Shown here: positions 55,044-63,618 of the stretch, in pieces
Position numbering within the stretch: the stretch's first letter is position 1
Layout of the letters: every line of letters starts with the position of its first letter
From: Streptomyces triculaminicus
Lineage (GTDB): Bacteria > Actinomycetota > Actinomycetes > Streptomycetales > Streptomycetaceae
Reading direction: 5' to 3'
Length of the DNA: 64,000 nt
Assembly: GCF_017349075.1 (NCBI RefSeq)
Contig: NZ_JAFMOF010000004.1
Span: 1,054,001 to 1,118,000 of the forward strand
Made by a program: the position numbers and the translations under genes
Notes under the pieces: generated by a model
Told to the model about the DNA's origin: nothing
The model's input: only the letters and a program-made list of their open reading frames with translations
Databases searched by the model: none

Positions 55044-56253
55044 ATGCAGTGGAATCCCGCGGCGCTCTCCGCTCCCCCGGCCGCCGAGCGCGGACTGCCC
55101 GTCCTGCCGGAACTCGCCGGGCGGCTGGCGGAGGCGGCCGCGGACTTCGTCCCCGAGCCGGTCGGCGGCGGGCGGCCCCTGCGCGAGGCCGCGTGCGGCT
55201 ACTGGTCCCGGCGCGGCCTGCCGTGCGAGCCCGAGCTGGTCGTCGCCGCCCCCGGCGCCCAGCCCCTGCTGCTGGCCCTGTTCGCCTCGGCGGGCGGCGA
55301 GGTGCTGCTCACCCGCCCCTGCGCCGCCTCCTACAGCCCGCTCGCCCGCCTGGCCGGGCGGCTGGCCTACCACGTGGGCGTGCCGGCCGAGTGCGGCGGC
55401 GTGCCCGACCCGTTCGCGCTGCTGGAGACCGTGCGGCGGATCCGCGCGGAGGGCGGGCGGCCGCGCTTCCTGGTGCTGTCCGTCGCCGACGACACCACCG
55501 GCACCGTCGCGCCGCCCGAGATCCTGCACGAGGTCTGCGAGGCGGCGGCCGCCGAGGAACTGACGGTCGTCAGCGACGAGACCTGGCGCGACACCCTCCA
55601 CGACCCGCACGAGACGGTCTTCGTCAGCCCCGCCGAGATGTACCCCGACCAGGTCGTCGTCCTCACCGACCTCGCCGGCCCCCTCACCCCCGCCGCCTGG
55701 CCGGCCGCCGTCGCCCGCTTCCCCGCCGGCGGCGCCGGCCCGGCCCTGCTGGCCCGTGCCACCTCGCTCCTGACGGCCGTACGGGCGGAACTGACCCCGC
55801 CCGTCGCCGCCGCCGTGCGCTACGCGCTGGCCGAGCCCGGCCCCGTCCGCGCCCGCACCCGCCGCCACCGCCCGGCTCTACGGACTCCTGGGCACCGCCG
55901 TCCGCGAACGGCTGGACGCGGCCGGGGTGCTGTGCCGGCCGCCGCGCACCGGCCCCCACCTCTACGCCGACCTCGGCGAGCAGCGCGACGCCCTGGCCGC
56001 CCGCGGCATCACCGACTCCGTCGAGCTGGAGGCCCACCTGAGCGCGGCGCTCGGCCATCCCGTCCCCGGCGGCCACCGCTTCGGCGACGCCCCCGACTCG
56101 CTGCGGGTGCGGCTGTCCACGCCGCCGCTGCTCGGCGCCGCCGAGGAGGGGCGGAGGCGCGCCCTCGACGCGCCCGACCCCCTCGCGGATCCGGACGTCG
56201 CGCAGGCGTTGTCCACTTTTGGATCGGCGTTCAGTGAACTGGCCGCTTCCTGA
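55044..56253 (+). pseudogene. PLP-dependent aminotransferase-like gene with one frameshift
   Basis: The start ATG (55044) follows GGAGGG: MQWNPAALSAPPAAERGL. The fold-type I pattern is visible (GYWSRRGLPCEPELVVAAPGAQPLLL, FLVLSVADDTTGTVAP, VVSDETWRD). A frameshift near 55858-55865 puts the remainder (LYGLLGTAVRERLDAAG to FSELAAS) in another frame; removing one C restores 402 codons. The usual PLP-Lys motif is not obvious (a TDLAGP stretch replaces the S-x-x-K region), so it may be a catalytically divergent MocR-like or regulatory homologue. Confidence 0.7.
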
Positions 56254-56332
56254 TCTACCGTCGGTCGGGGAGCGCGCGGCCTCGCCCGCGCCGCCCCCTG
56301 AAGGTTCCGGTTCCCCACGAATGGAGCCCCAG

Positions 56333-57343
56333 ATGACCGAACAGACCGAGCGCCCCCTCGCGGAACCGCGTCCCCTCGGCGAGGTCCGCACCTGGCCCCG
56401 GTCGTTCACCGACCGCCTCACCGCGCCGCTGCCGGGCGTCAGAGCCGTGGCCCGGCTCGCCCGCGAGGGGCGGCTGCGGCCCGGCGCCGAGTCGCTGCGG
56501 GAGCTGGCCGGCCTGCCGGTCGAGCCGGGCCCGCTGCCCGTGGTCGACGCCGCCACCACGGCCCTGACGTGGGCGGGCCATGCGAGCTGGGTCGTCGCCA
56601 CGGGCGGCCTCACGGTCCTGACCGACCCCGTCTGGTCGCGCCGGATCCTGGGCACCCCGCCCCGGGTGACCCCGGTCGGCGTGCCATGGGAGAACCTGCC
56701 CCGCGTCGACGCGGTCGTCATCAGCCACAACCACTACGACCACCTCGACGCCCCCACCCTCAAGCGGCTGCCCCGCGACACCCATCTCCTGCTCCCGGCG
56801 GGCCTGGCCGCCTGGGCCCGCCGCCGGGGCTTCACCCGTGTCACCGAGCTGGACTGGTGGGAGGCCGTGGAGCTGCCGGGCCCGGCCGGGCCGGTCCGCT
56901 TCGACTTCGTGCCGGCCCACCACTGGAGCAAACGCACCCTGACCGATACCTGCCGCTCGCTGTGGGGCGGCTGGGTGATCACCGCGCCGGGCGGAGGCGG
57001 GCGGGTGTACTTCGCGGGCGACTCCGGCTACGGCCACTGGTTCGAGCGCATCGGCGAGCGCTACGCCGGCATCGACCTCGCCCTGCTGCCCATCGGCGCG
57101 TACGACCCGCGCTGGATGCTGGGCCCGGTGCACACGGACCCGGAGGAGGCCGTACGGGCGTGCGCCGACCTCGGCGCCCGGGCCATGGCCCCCATGCACT
57201 GGTCGACGTTCCTGCTGTCCGCCGAGCCGCCGCTGGAGCCGCTGCGCCGGGTGCGGGCGGCCTGGGAGGCGAGCGGGCGGCCCCGGGGGGACCTGTGGGA
57301 CCTGCCGGTGGGGGCGTCGCGCGTGCTCACTTGTGCCACGTGA
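56333..57343 (+). CDS. MBL-fold metallo-hydrolase (NAPE-PLD-like)
   Basis: The 336-aa protein has a WAGHASWVV beta strand, DPVWSRR, the metal site SHNHYDHLD (HxHxDH, about residues 130-138), FVPAHHWSKR, GDSGYG and a later MHWSTF His. This is the NAPE-PLD/UlaG-like subgroup of metallo-beta-lactamase fold, which cleaves phosphodiesters. ATG at 56333 follows GGAG. Its 3' end overlaps the RCC1-like gene by 17 bases on the opposite strand. Confidence 0.9.
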   Translation: MTEQTERPLAEPRPLGEVRTWPRSFTDRLTAPLPGVRAVARLAREGRLRPGAESLRELAGLPVEPGPLPVVDAATTALTWAGHASWVVATGGLTVLTDPVWSRRILGTPPRVTPVGVPWENLPRVDAVVISHNHYDHLDAPTLKRLPRDTHLLLPAGLAAWARRRGFTRVTELDWWEAVELPGPAGPVRFDFVPAHHWSKRTLTDTCRSLWGGWVITAPGGGGRVYFAGDSGYGHWFERIGERYAGIDLALLPIGAYDPRWMLGPVHTDPEEAVRACADLGARAMAPMHWSTFLLSAEPPLEPLRRVRAAWEASGRPRGDLWDLPVGASRVLTCAT

Positions 57344-58634
57344 ACGTGAAGCGGTTCGCCCCGTGCGAGGTGCACGTCAGATGCGAGGGGAAGCGGCTGG
57401 CCCGGGTGTCGACGCCGACCACGCCGGTCGCCTCTTCGTAGGTGAAGTACAGCACCCCCTCCCCCACCACGTGCTCCCCTTCCCGGACCACCAGCCGCAC
57501 CGCGGCCCCCTCCCTGACCCGGAACACGCGGGCCGCCCCGCCGCCTTCGAGCGCCACGTCGGCGAGGCCGTCGATGCCCTCGTGCCCGGGCAGCAGGCGC
57601 AGCGAGCACCCTTCCTCCGGGCCTGCCTCGCGGCGGAGGTCGGCGCCGACCGTGCGCCCCCTGGGCCCGTCCGGGGCGATCACGGCCAGGCTGTGGAAGC
57701 CGCCCGCTGCGACCAGTGCGAGGGGCCGGCCCGCCACCGCCGCGAGGATTCCCGACACCTGGGCGTCCCCGTCCTTCCCGGCGGCCAGCAGCTCCCCGTC
57801 CAGGGTCACGGCCAGGCTGTGCAGGCTGCCGGCCGCCACGGCGCCGATCCGGCGGCCCTGAGCCTCCCTCACCAGTCCCGAGACCTGGTGGTTGCCGTCC
57901 CGGCCCGCCGCCAGCAGCTGCCCGTCGTCGGTCACCGCCAGGCTCTGCAGGGCGGCGGCCGAGACGGCGACGACCTTCTTGTCGCGGGCGGCGGCCAGGA
58001 TCCCCGACACCTGCCCGTCCTCGTCCCGTCCCGCCGCGATCAGCCGACCGTCCTGGGTCACGGCGAGCGTGTGGAAGTCCCCGGCGGCGACGGCGGCGAC
58101 CCGCCGCCCCCGGGCGGCCGCCAGGATGCCCGACACCTGGCCGTCCCCGTCGTGCCCCGCCGCGAGGAGCTCGCCCTCGGCGGTCGCCGCCACCGAGTGG
58201 ACCGTGCCGCCGTCGGCCGCCGTGACCCGCCGGTCCCGGGCCGCCGCGAGGATCCCGGAGACCTGGTCGTTGTGGTCCTTGCCGGCGGCGAGGAGCCGGC
58301 CGTCGCGGGTGAGGGCCAGGCTGTGGAAGCTGCCGGCGGCGACCAGGGCGACGGGTTTGCCGCTCGCGGCCGCCACGATGCCCGTCACCTGCCCGTCCTC
58401 GTCCATCCCGGCGGCCAGCAGCCGTCCGCCGTCGGTCACCGCGAGGCTGTGGTAGTGGCCGGCGGCGATCGCCCGGACGTACTCGTCCCCGGCCGCCTCG
58501 AGGATCCCGGAGACCTGCCCGTGCGCGCCGAGCCCGGCGGCGGCGAGCGGCCCGGCGGTGCGGGGCGACGCCGGATCACCGGGCCGGTCGTCCGCCGGGT
58601 CGTCCGACTCCCGCTCGGCAAAGTGCACGGACAT
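57327..58634 (-). CDS. Seven-repeat RCC1-like beta-propeller protein
   Basis: The 435-aa protein (start ATG 58634, GGAGGG upstream) contains seven tandem repeats of about 42 residues. Their consensus is LLAAGxDxDGQVSGILAAA followed by AVAAGxFHSLAVTxDG. This is the RCC1 pattern (GxxHSxALTxDG and GQVSG-type turn), predicting a closed seven-bladed propeller. The third and fifth repeats deviate from the consensus at the His-Ser (VHSVAA, LQSLAV). A C-terminal ~100-residue beta-rich domain follows (FRVREGAAVRLVV, VLYFTYEE). No signal peptide. Function unknown; RCC1-fold proteins often bind proteins or GTPases. Confidence 0.85.
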   Translation of the reverse strand: MSVHFAERESDDPADDRPGDPASPRTAGPLAAAGLGAHGQVSGILEAAGDEYVRAIAAGHYHSLAVTDGGRLLAAGMDEDGQVTGIVAAASGKPVALVAAGSFHSLALTRDGRLLAAGKDHNDQVSGILAAARDRRVTAADGGTVHSVAATAEGELLAAGHDGDGQVSGILAAARGRRVAAVAAGDFHTLAVTQDGRLIAAGRDEDGQVSGILAAARDKKVVAVSAAALQSLAVTDDGQLLAAGRDGNHQVSGLVREAQGRRIGAVAAGSLHSLAVTLDGELLAAGKDGDAQVSGILAAVAGRPLALVAAGGFHSLAVIAPDGPRGRTVGADLRREAGPEEGCSLRLLPGHEGIDGLADVALEGGGAARVFRVREGAAVRLVVREGEHVVGEGVLYFTYEEATGVVGVDTRASRFPSHLTCTSHGANRFTFTWHK

Positions 58635-58774
58635 GGGCCCTCCTGAATCGCGGCGCGCTGCCCTCCACGCTGGTCGCCGCACCGGGCCCCGGCACGTGCG
58701 CTGCGGCCGAACGGGTGACGCCCCCGCCCGGGAGCGCCCCGCGGCGCGCTCCGGTCACGCCCGACGCGTCCCGG

Positions 58775-59305
58775 TCATGCGCATCGCGTCTCGATCACGT
58801 GTACGCACAGGGGCAGCCCGTACGCCGGGTGCGTCGTCTCGCGTTCCGGCCGCATGCCCAGGGTGCGCAGGACCGCCTCGGAGGCGGCGTCGCCCACCGC
58901 GTGCACGCCGACCACCCGGGCCAGGCCGCGGTCGCGCAGCGCGAAGTCCAGCACGACGCGCGCCGCCTCGGTGGCCAGCCCCCGCCCCCAGTACGGCCGC
59001 CCGAGCCGCCAGCCGATCTCCACGGCGGGCAGGATCTCCGGCAGGAAGTCGGGCACGGTCAGGCCCGCCATGCCGGCCAGCCGGCCGGTTTCCCGGACCT
59101 CGACGGCGAACGGCCCCAGGCCGCGTTGCTCCCACTCCCGCTCCCACGCGGCGATGCCGTCCTCGGTCGCGGCCCGGTCGCGCGCGGACCCGTCGCCGAC
59201 CCAGCGCATCACCTCGGGATCGGCGTTGATGGCCGCCATGGGGGCGACGTCGTCCTCGCGCCAACGGCGCAGCGTCAGTCGGGGCGTTCGCAGGGTGGTC
59301 ACCAT
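58775..59305 (-). CDS. GNAT-family N-acetyltransferase
   Basis: The 176-aa protein, MVTTLRTPRLTLRRWREDDVAPM, is the RimJ/RimL-type GNAT fold. Acetyl-CoA motif A (RPYWGRGLATEAARVVLDFAL) lies about residues 104-124, followed by VGDAASEAVLRTLGMRPE. It would acetylate an amine of unknown identity (protein N-terminus or small molecule). Confidence 0.9.
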   Translation of the reverse strand: MVTTLRTPRLTLRRWREDDVAPMAAINADPEVMRWVGDGSARDRAATEDGIAAWEREWEQRGLGPFAVEVRETGRLAGMAGLTVPDFLPEILPAVEIGWRLGRPYWGRGLATEAARVVLDFALRDRGLARVVGVHAVGDAASEAVLRTLGMRPERETTHPAYGLPLCVHVIETRCA

Positions 59306-59438
59306 GCCCGCATCCTGCCCCCTTCCCCCGGCCGCATCCCCTGCCGCTCGTACCCCTACCGGTCATACCCCGGTATCACGCGCGAGTGAGCTCTGCGGTG
59401 CGACGCGGTCCGGGGTGTGCGCGGAGCACGATCCGCCC

Positions 59439-60602
59439 ATGCATGAACTCATCCGGCGGATCGACTCCGCGACGCCGCCCGGCCGCGACCGGGCCGTGGA
59501 CGCCCTGCGCGCGTTCGCCATCCTGGGCGTGGTGCTCGGCCACTGGCTGGTGACGGCCCTGGTCGCCGACAGCGGCACGCTGCACGGCGACAGCCCGCTC
59601 CGGCACCTGCCCGAACTCACCCCCGCCTCCTGGCTCTTCCAGACCCTGGCCGTCTTCTTCCTGGTCGGCGGGCAGGTGGGCGCGGCCGGTTACCGCTCGG
59701 CCCGCGCGCGGGGCACGACGTACGGGCGGTGGCTCGGCGGCCGGCTGACGCGGCTGTTCCGGCCGGTGGCCGCGGTGCTGGCGGTGTGGGCCGTGGTGAC
59801 GGGCGCGCTGGTGGCGGCGGGCGCCACCGCGGGGACCGTGCACACGCTGGTCAAGCTGGTGCTCTCGCCGCTGTGGTTCCTGCTGGTGTTCTCCGCGCTG
59901 ACGGCGGCGACGCCCCTGGTCGCCCGGCTGCACCCGCTGTGGCCCCTGGCCGTCGTGCTGTCCGTCGACCTCGCGCGGTTCGCGCTGGGCGGGCCCGGGT
60001 GGCTGGGGTGGATCAACGTGGCCGCCGGCTGGCTGGTGCCGTACTGCCTGGGCGCGGCCTGGTCGCGCGGTCGCCTGTCGGGCCGCAGGACGGGCTGGGT
60101 GCTGCTGGCCGGCGGGGCCTTCGCCACCGCCGGGCTCGTCCTGTGGGCCGGTTACCCGGCGTCCATGGTCGGGGTGCCCGGCGCCCGGATCTCCAACCTC
60201 AACCCTCCCACCCTCGCGGCCGTCGCCTTCGGCCTCGCCCAGTGCGGGGCGGCCCTGCTGCTGCTCGGCCCGCTGCGGCGGGTGCTGCGGCGCCCGGCGG
60301 TCTGGGCGGCGGTGGCCCTGGTGAACCTGTCGGCCATGACGATCTTCCTCTGGCACCAGACGGCCATGATGGCCGTCACCGGGCTCACTCTGGCGGCGGG
60401 CGCGGACCTGCCCGGGCTGCACACGGTTCCGGACGGTTTCGGCTGGGCGCTCGCGCGGCTGGCCTGGCTGCCGGTGTTCGCGGTGACGCTGCTGGGGTGC
60501 TGGGCGGTGTTCCGCCGGTTCGAGCAGGGGCGGTCGCGGGGCGGCAGCACGGTGGTGCGCGAGGGGCGCCCCGCCCCGGTGCCGGTGGCACGGCGTGCCT
60601 AG
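59439..60602 (+). CDS. Integral membrane acyltransferase (acyltransferase family 3)
   Basis: The 387-aa protein, MHELIRRIDSATPPGRDRAVDALRAFA, has about ten hydrophobic segments. It has the conserved N-terminal RAVDALRAFAILGVVLGHW motif (His as the catalytic candidate) and LWHQTAMMAV near the C-terminus. Family members O-acylate surface sugars or peptides. It is just upstream of the sensor kinase, so partial co-transcription is possible. Confidence 0.88.
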   Translation: MHELIRRIDSATPPGRDRAVDALRAFAILGVVLGHWLVTALVADSGTLHGDSPLRHLPELTPASWLFQTLAVFFLVGGQVGAAGYRSARARGTTYGRWLGGRLTRLFRPVAAVLAVWAVVTGALVAAGATAGTVHTLVKLVLSPLWFLLVFSALTAATPLVARLHPLWPLAVVLSVDLARFALGGPGWLGWINVAAGWLVPYCLGAAWSRGRLSGRRTGWVLLAGGAFATAGLVLWAGYPASMVGVPGARISNLNPPTLAAVAFGLAQCGAALLLLGPLRRVLRRPAVWAAVALVNLSAMTIFLWHQTAMMAVTGLTLAAGADLPGLHTVPDGFGWALARLAWLPVFAVTLLGCWAVFRRFEQGRSRGGSTVVREGRPAPVPVARRA

Positions 60603-60612
60603 GATGGGCCGG

Positions 60613-61917
60613 ATGAGCATGGGGGGCGCGAAGGCGGGCGCGGAAAAGGTGAGTCGACGGCTGTCGAGGGCCCTGGCGGCGGTGCCGCGCGCCCTGCGCG
60701 AGGACCTGTTCACGCTGGCCCGCGACCCGCTGCCGCGCCAGGCGTGGCTGGGCCGGCTGCCGCACGCCCACGTGGTGCTGTTCGCGGTGGCCGTGGGCGT
60801 CGCCAATCTCAGCGAGTACGAGCGGGCGATCCAGTGGGCCCCGCTGTTCGTGGAACTGCTCATCGCCGTCCAGGCGTCGGCGGTCGTCCTCGTCATGTCC
60901 CGCCCCGTGGCCGCCTGGTGGCTGTCGACCGGCGCGCTCTTCCTGATCGCGTACGCCGGGGACAACCGCGTCGGCCACGACATGCTGTGGCCCTGGAGCA
61001 TCTCGGGCGTCGCCCTGCAGACCATGCTCCTGTTCCTGCTCGCGCTGCGGGTGCGTCCCCGGGTCGCCGCCGAGGCGCTGGCGATCACCGTGCTGGCCGG
61101 CGTGGCCAACATGGAACTCGCGGACCACGACCACAACCAGGTCCTGACCCGGGCCGTCGGCTATCTGGTGGGAGCGGTGGTGGTCGGCGCGTCGCTGCGC
61201 ACCGGCCGGGTGGCCCGGACGCGGCTGGTCGAGCAGGAGGTGCTCACCACGGAGGAACGCGCCCGGCGCACCCTGCTGGAGGAGCGCAACCGCATCGCCC
61301 GCGAGCTGCACGACGTGGTCGCCCACCACATGTCGGTGATCTCCATCCAGGCCCAGGTCGCGCCCCACCTGGTGCGGGACCCCTCCGACGAGCTGAGGGA
61401 GAACCTCGCCGGCATCCGGCAGAACGCCCTCGAGGCGCTGACGGAGCTGCGCCAGGTGCTGGGCGTGCTGCGCTCCGAGGACGCCACGGCGGACGGGGCG
61501 CGGCACGCGCCGCAGCCCGGCCTGGACCGGCTGGACGAGCTGGTGGACAACGTGCGGGGCGCCGGGGTGACGGTGGAGGTCCGGCGGTCGGGAGAGGTGC
61601 GTCCGCTCTCCCCCGGCGTGGAGCTGTCCGCGTTCCGCATCGCGCAGGAGGCCCTCAGCAACGCGATGCGGCACGCGCCCGGCGCGAGCGTGCGGGTGGA
61701 CGTCGGGTACGGCCCGGCGGCGCTCACGCTCCGCGTCGCCAACACCGCCCCCGCCCGCCCGGCCCGGCCCTCGCCGGGCGCGGGCCACGGCCTGCTGGGG
61801 ATGCGGGAGCGGGCCGCGATGCTGGGCGGCGACCTGGTCACCGGCCCGGCTCCGGGCGGTGGCTACGAGGTGATGGCCGAACTCCCCACTCCTACGGCAG
61901 AGGACGCGCACGCATGA
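60613..61917 (+). CDS. NarL-type sensor histidine kinase
   Basis: The 434-aa membrane protein has five or six hydrophobic segments (residues about 45-200). A HisKA_3 box follows, ERNRIARELHDVVAHHMSVI, with the phosphorylated His in RELHDVVAHH. The HATPase domain is recognisable by QEALSNAMRHAPGA and GHGLLGMRERAAMLGG. The start was taken at 60613 (earlier ATG at 60604 is possible). Its stop overlaps the response regulator start (ATGA). The signal it senses is unknown. Confidence 0.93.
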   Translation: MSMGGAKAGAEKVSRRLSRALAAVPRALREDLFTLARDPLPRQAWLGRLPHAHVVLFAVAVGVANLSEYERAIQWAPLFVELLIAVQASAVVLVMSRPVAAWWLSTGALFLIAYAGDNRVGHDMLWPWSISGVALQTMLLFLLALRVRPRVAAEALAITVLAGVANMELADHDHNQVLTRAVGYLVGAVVVGASLRTGRVARTRLVEQEVLTTEERARRTLLEERNRIARELHDVVAHHMSVISIQAQVAPHLVRDPSDELRENLAGIRQNALEALTELRQVLGVLRSEDATADGARHAPQPGLDRLDELVDNVRGAGVTVEVRRSGEVRPLSPGVELSAFRIAQEALSNAMRHAPGASVRVDVGYGPAALTLRVANTAPARPARPSPGAGHGLLGMRERAAMLGGDLVTGPAPGGGYEVMAELPTPTAEDAHA

Positions 61918-62582
61918 CCATCCGGGTGATGATCGCCGACGACCAGATGCTGGTCCGCCAGGGCTTCACGGTCCTGCTGAACGCGGAACCGGACATCGAG
62001 GTGGTGGGCCAGGCGGTCAACGGCCTGGAGGCCGTCGACCGGGCCGCCGAACTGGCCCCGGACGTCGTGCTGATGGACATCCGCATGCCCGAGCTGGGCG
62101 GCATCGAGGCGACGCGCCGCCTGACGCGGGCGGCCGACGGCGCGGTGAAGGTGCTCGTCCTGACCACCTTCGACCTGGACGAGTACGTCTACGAGGCGCT
62201 GCGCGCGGGCGCGTCGGGCTTCCTGCTGAAGGACGCCTCGGCGGAGGAACTCGCCCAGGCGGTCAGGGTGGTGGCGGCCGGTGACGCCCTGCTGGCCCCG
62301 AACATCACCAAGCGGCTGATCGCCGAGTTCTCCCGCATGACGGGCACCCCGCGCGCCCCGCTCAAGGACCGCGTGGGCGCCCTGACGGAACGCGAGACCG
62401 AGGTGCTGTCCCTGATCGCCCAGGGCCTGTCGAACGGCGAGATAGCCGAGGGGCTGGTGCTGGCCGAGCAGACGGTGAAGACCCATGTGGGGCGGATCCT
62501 CATGAAGCTGGGGCTGCGCGACCGCACGCAGGCGGCGGTCTTCGCGTACGAGACGGGCCTGGTCAGGCCCGCGGGCTACTGA
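61914..62582 (+). CDS. NarL/LuxR-type response regulator
   Basis: The 222-aa protein has a receiver domain (IADDQMLVRQGF, phosphoacceptor Asp in VVLMDIRMPEL, TTFDLDEYVYEALRAGASGFLLKD with the conserved Lys). A LuxR helix-turn-helix follows (LTERETEVLSLIAQGLSNGEIAEGLVLAEQTVKTHVGRILMKL). It is the partner of the kinase, translationally coupled by ATGA. Targets not evident. Confidence 0.95.
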   Translation: MTIRVMIADDQMLVRQGFTVLLNAEPDIEVVGQAVNGLEAVDRAAELAPDVVLMDIRMPELGGIEATRRLTRAADGAVKVLVLTTFDLDEYVYEALRAGASGFLLKDASAEELAQAVRVVAAGDALLAPNITKRLIAEFSRMTGTPRAPLKDRVGALTERETEVLSLIAQGLSNGEIAEGLVLAEQTVKTHVGRILMKLGLRDRTQAAVFAYETGLVRPAGY

Positions 62583-62601
62583 AGCCCCCGGGCGCCGAGG
62601 C

Positions 62602-63522
62602 TCAGGCGGCCGACCGGGCGCTCCGGTCGTCCAGGGCGGTGTGGAGCCAGTCGTGGCAGGCCCCGGCGGTCGGCCGTGACGGGCCGGTCAGCTCGGCGGT
62701 GAGCTGCCAGTACCGGTCGATGCGGGGCTCGGTGGCGAGCATCCGGCCGAGCCCGCGGCGGAAGGCGGGGGTGTCCTTGGCGCCGCTGGCACGGGCGTGG
62801 GCGTCGACGAAGCAGTCGAGGGCCTCGCCCTCGTGGGGCGGCCGGTGCGCCGTCAGGTGCGGCGCGGCCAGGGCGAACGCCTCGACGAGACCGTCGTAGA
62901 GCACGGCGGGACGGTAGCCGGTGTCTGGCCGGTGGACGACGGGCTGGCAGCCGGTGGTACCGCCGAGGCAGTCGCCGGTGACGAAGGCGTGCAGGCGGGC
63001 GAAGGCCAGCACCTGGGCCGGGCTCGGATCGTCGGGAGGCTGCGGAACGGACCGTTCCAGGACGGCGGAGAGCACCCGGGCCGGGAGCCTCGGGGGCAGC
63101 CAGCACCGCCAGAAACGCGCCAGCGCGGCCGTGCTGGGCGGGCTGCTCACGGCGCCGACCAGGCGCAGCCGTTCGGCGCGTTCGTGCGGGGCGCAGTCCT
63201 GGATCAGCCGGAGGGCGGCCTCCCGCCAGCGCAGGGCGGCCAGGTGCGAGCCGACCTCGCGCAGCCGGTCCGCGACGACGTCCTCCAGCGCGTCCTCCCG
63301 GTCCAGGATCCGGTTCACGTCCGTCACCGGCACGTCCAGGGCGCGCAGGGAGCGGATCAGGCGCAGCCGGTCGAGGGCCTCGGGGCCGTAGCGGCGGTGG
63401 CCGCCGGCGCTGCGGCGGCCCTCGGGCAGCAGGCCGCCGTCGGAGTAGAAGCGGACGGTCTTGACCGTGACGCCCGCGCGCTCGGCGAGCTCCCCGATGC
63501 TCCACATGCCGTCAGGTGACAC
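62602..63522 (-). CDS. MerR-family transcriptional regulator
   Basis: The 306-aa protein, GTG start at 63520-63522 with GGGGGAGG eight bases upstream, begins MSPDGMWSIGELAERAGVTVKTVRFYSDGGLLPEG, a MerR helix-turn-helix. The C-terminal ~170 residues have no metal-type Cys cluster but contain many Pro/Arg/Leu residues (TipAL/BmrR-like sensor size). It is divergent from the alpha/beta hydrolase, whose promoter has a MerR-type 19-bp spacer, so it is probably its activator. Confidence 0.92.
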   Translation of the reverse strand: MSPDGMWSIGELAERAGVTVKTVRFYSDGGLLPEGRRSAGGHRRYGPEALDRLRLIRSLRALDVPVTDVNRILDREDALEDVVADRLREVGSHLAALRWREAALRLIQDCAPHERAERLRLVGAVSSPPSTAALARFWRCWLPPRLPARVLSAVLERSVPQPPDDPSPAQVLAFARLHAFVTGDCLGGTTGCQPVVHRPDTGYRPAVLYDGLVEAFALAAPHLTAHRPPHEGEALDCFVDAHARASGAKDTPAFRRGLGRMLATEPRIDRYWQLTAELTGPSRPTAGACHDWLHTALDDRSARSAA

Positions 63523-63525
63523 GAC

Positions 63526-63556
63526 TTGAACCTCCCCCAGCAGGAGTTCCTACCGT
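63526..63556 (+). promoter_or_regulatory. MerR-type promoter of the alpha/beta hydrolase (19-bp spacer)
   Basis: TTGAAC (63526-63531) and TACCGT (63551-63556) are separated by 19 bp. A spacer two bases longer than normal is the hallmark of MerR-activated promoters, where the regulator untwists the DNA. The spacer contains a partial dyad (GAACCTCC and AGGAGTTC). It lies in the gap between the divergent MerR gene and the hydrolase. Confidence 0.65.
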
Positions 63557-63618
63557 ACCCACGAGCGCGGACGGCCGGTCGGGCCGCCCCCGCGGACTTG
63601 GCGAGCGAGGAGACGTTG

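Noticed and set aside
55044..56253. Call as a functional aminotransferase
   Set aside because: The frameshift and missing clear PLP-lysine motif argue against a confident enzymatic call.
57700..58560. Tandem repeats resembling a CRISPR or minisatellite
   Set aside because: They are in-frame, ~126 bp long and encode the RCC1-like repeats.
32305..63540. tRNA-Leu as possible attachment site, with ACTTGAACC recurring near 63525
   Set aside because: Only nine bases match, with no integrase gene or longer direct repeat, so no genomic island is supported by the window.
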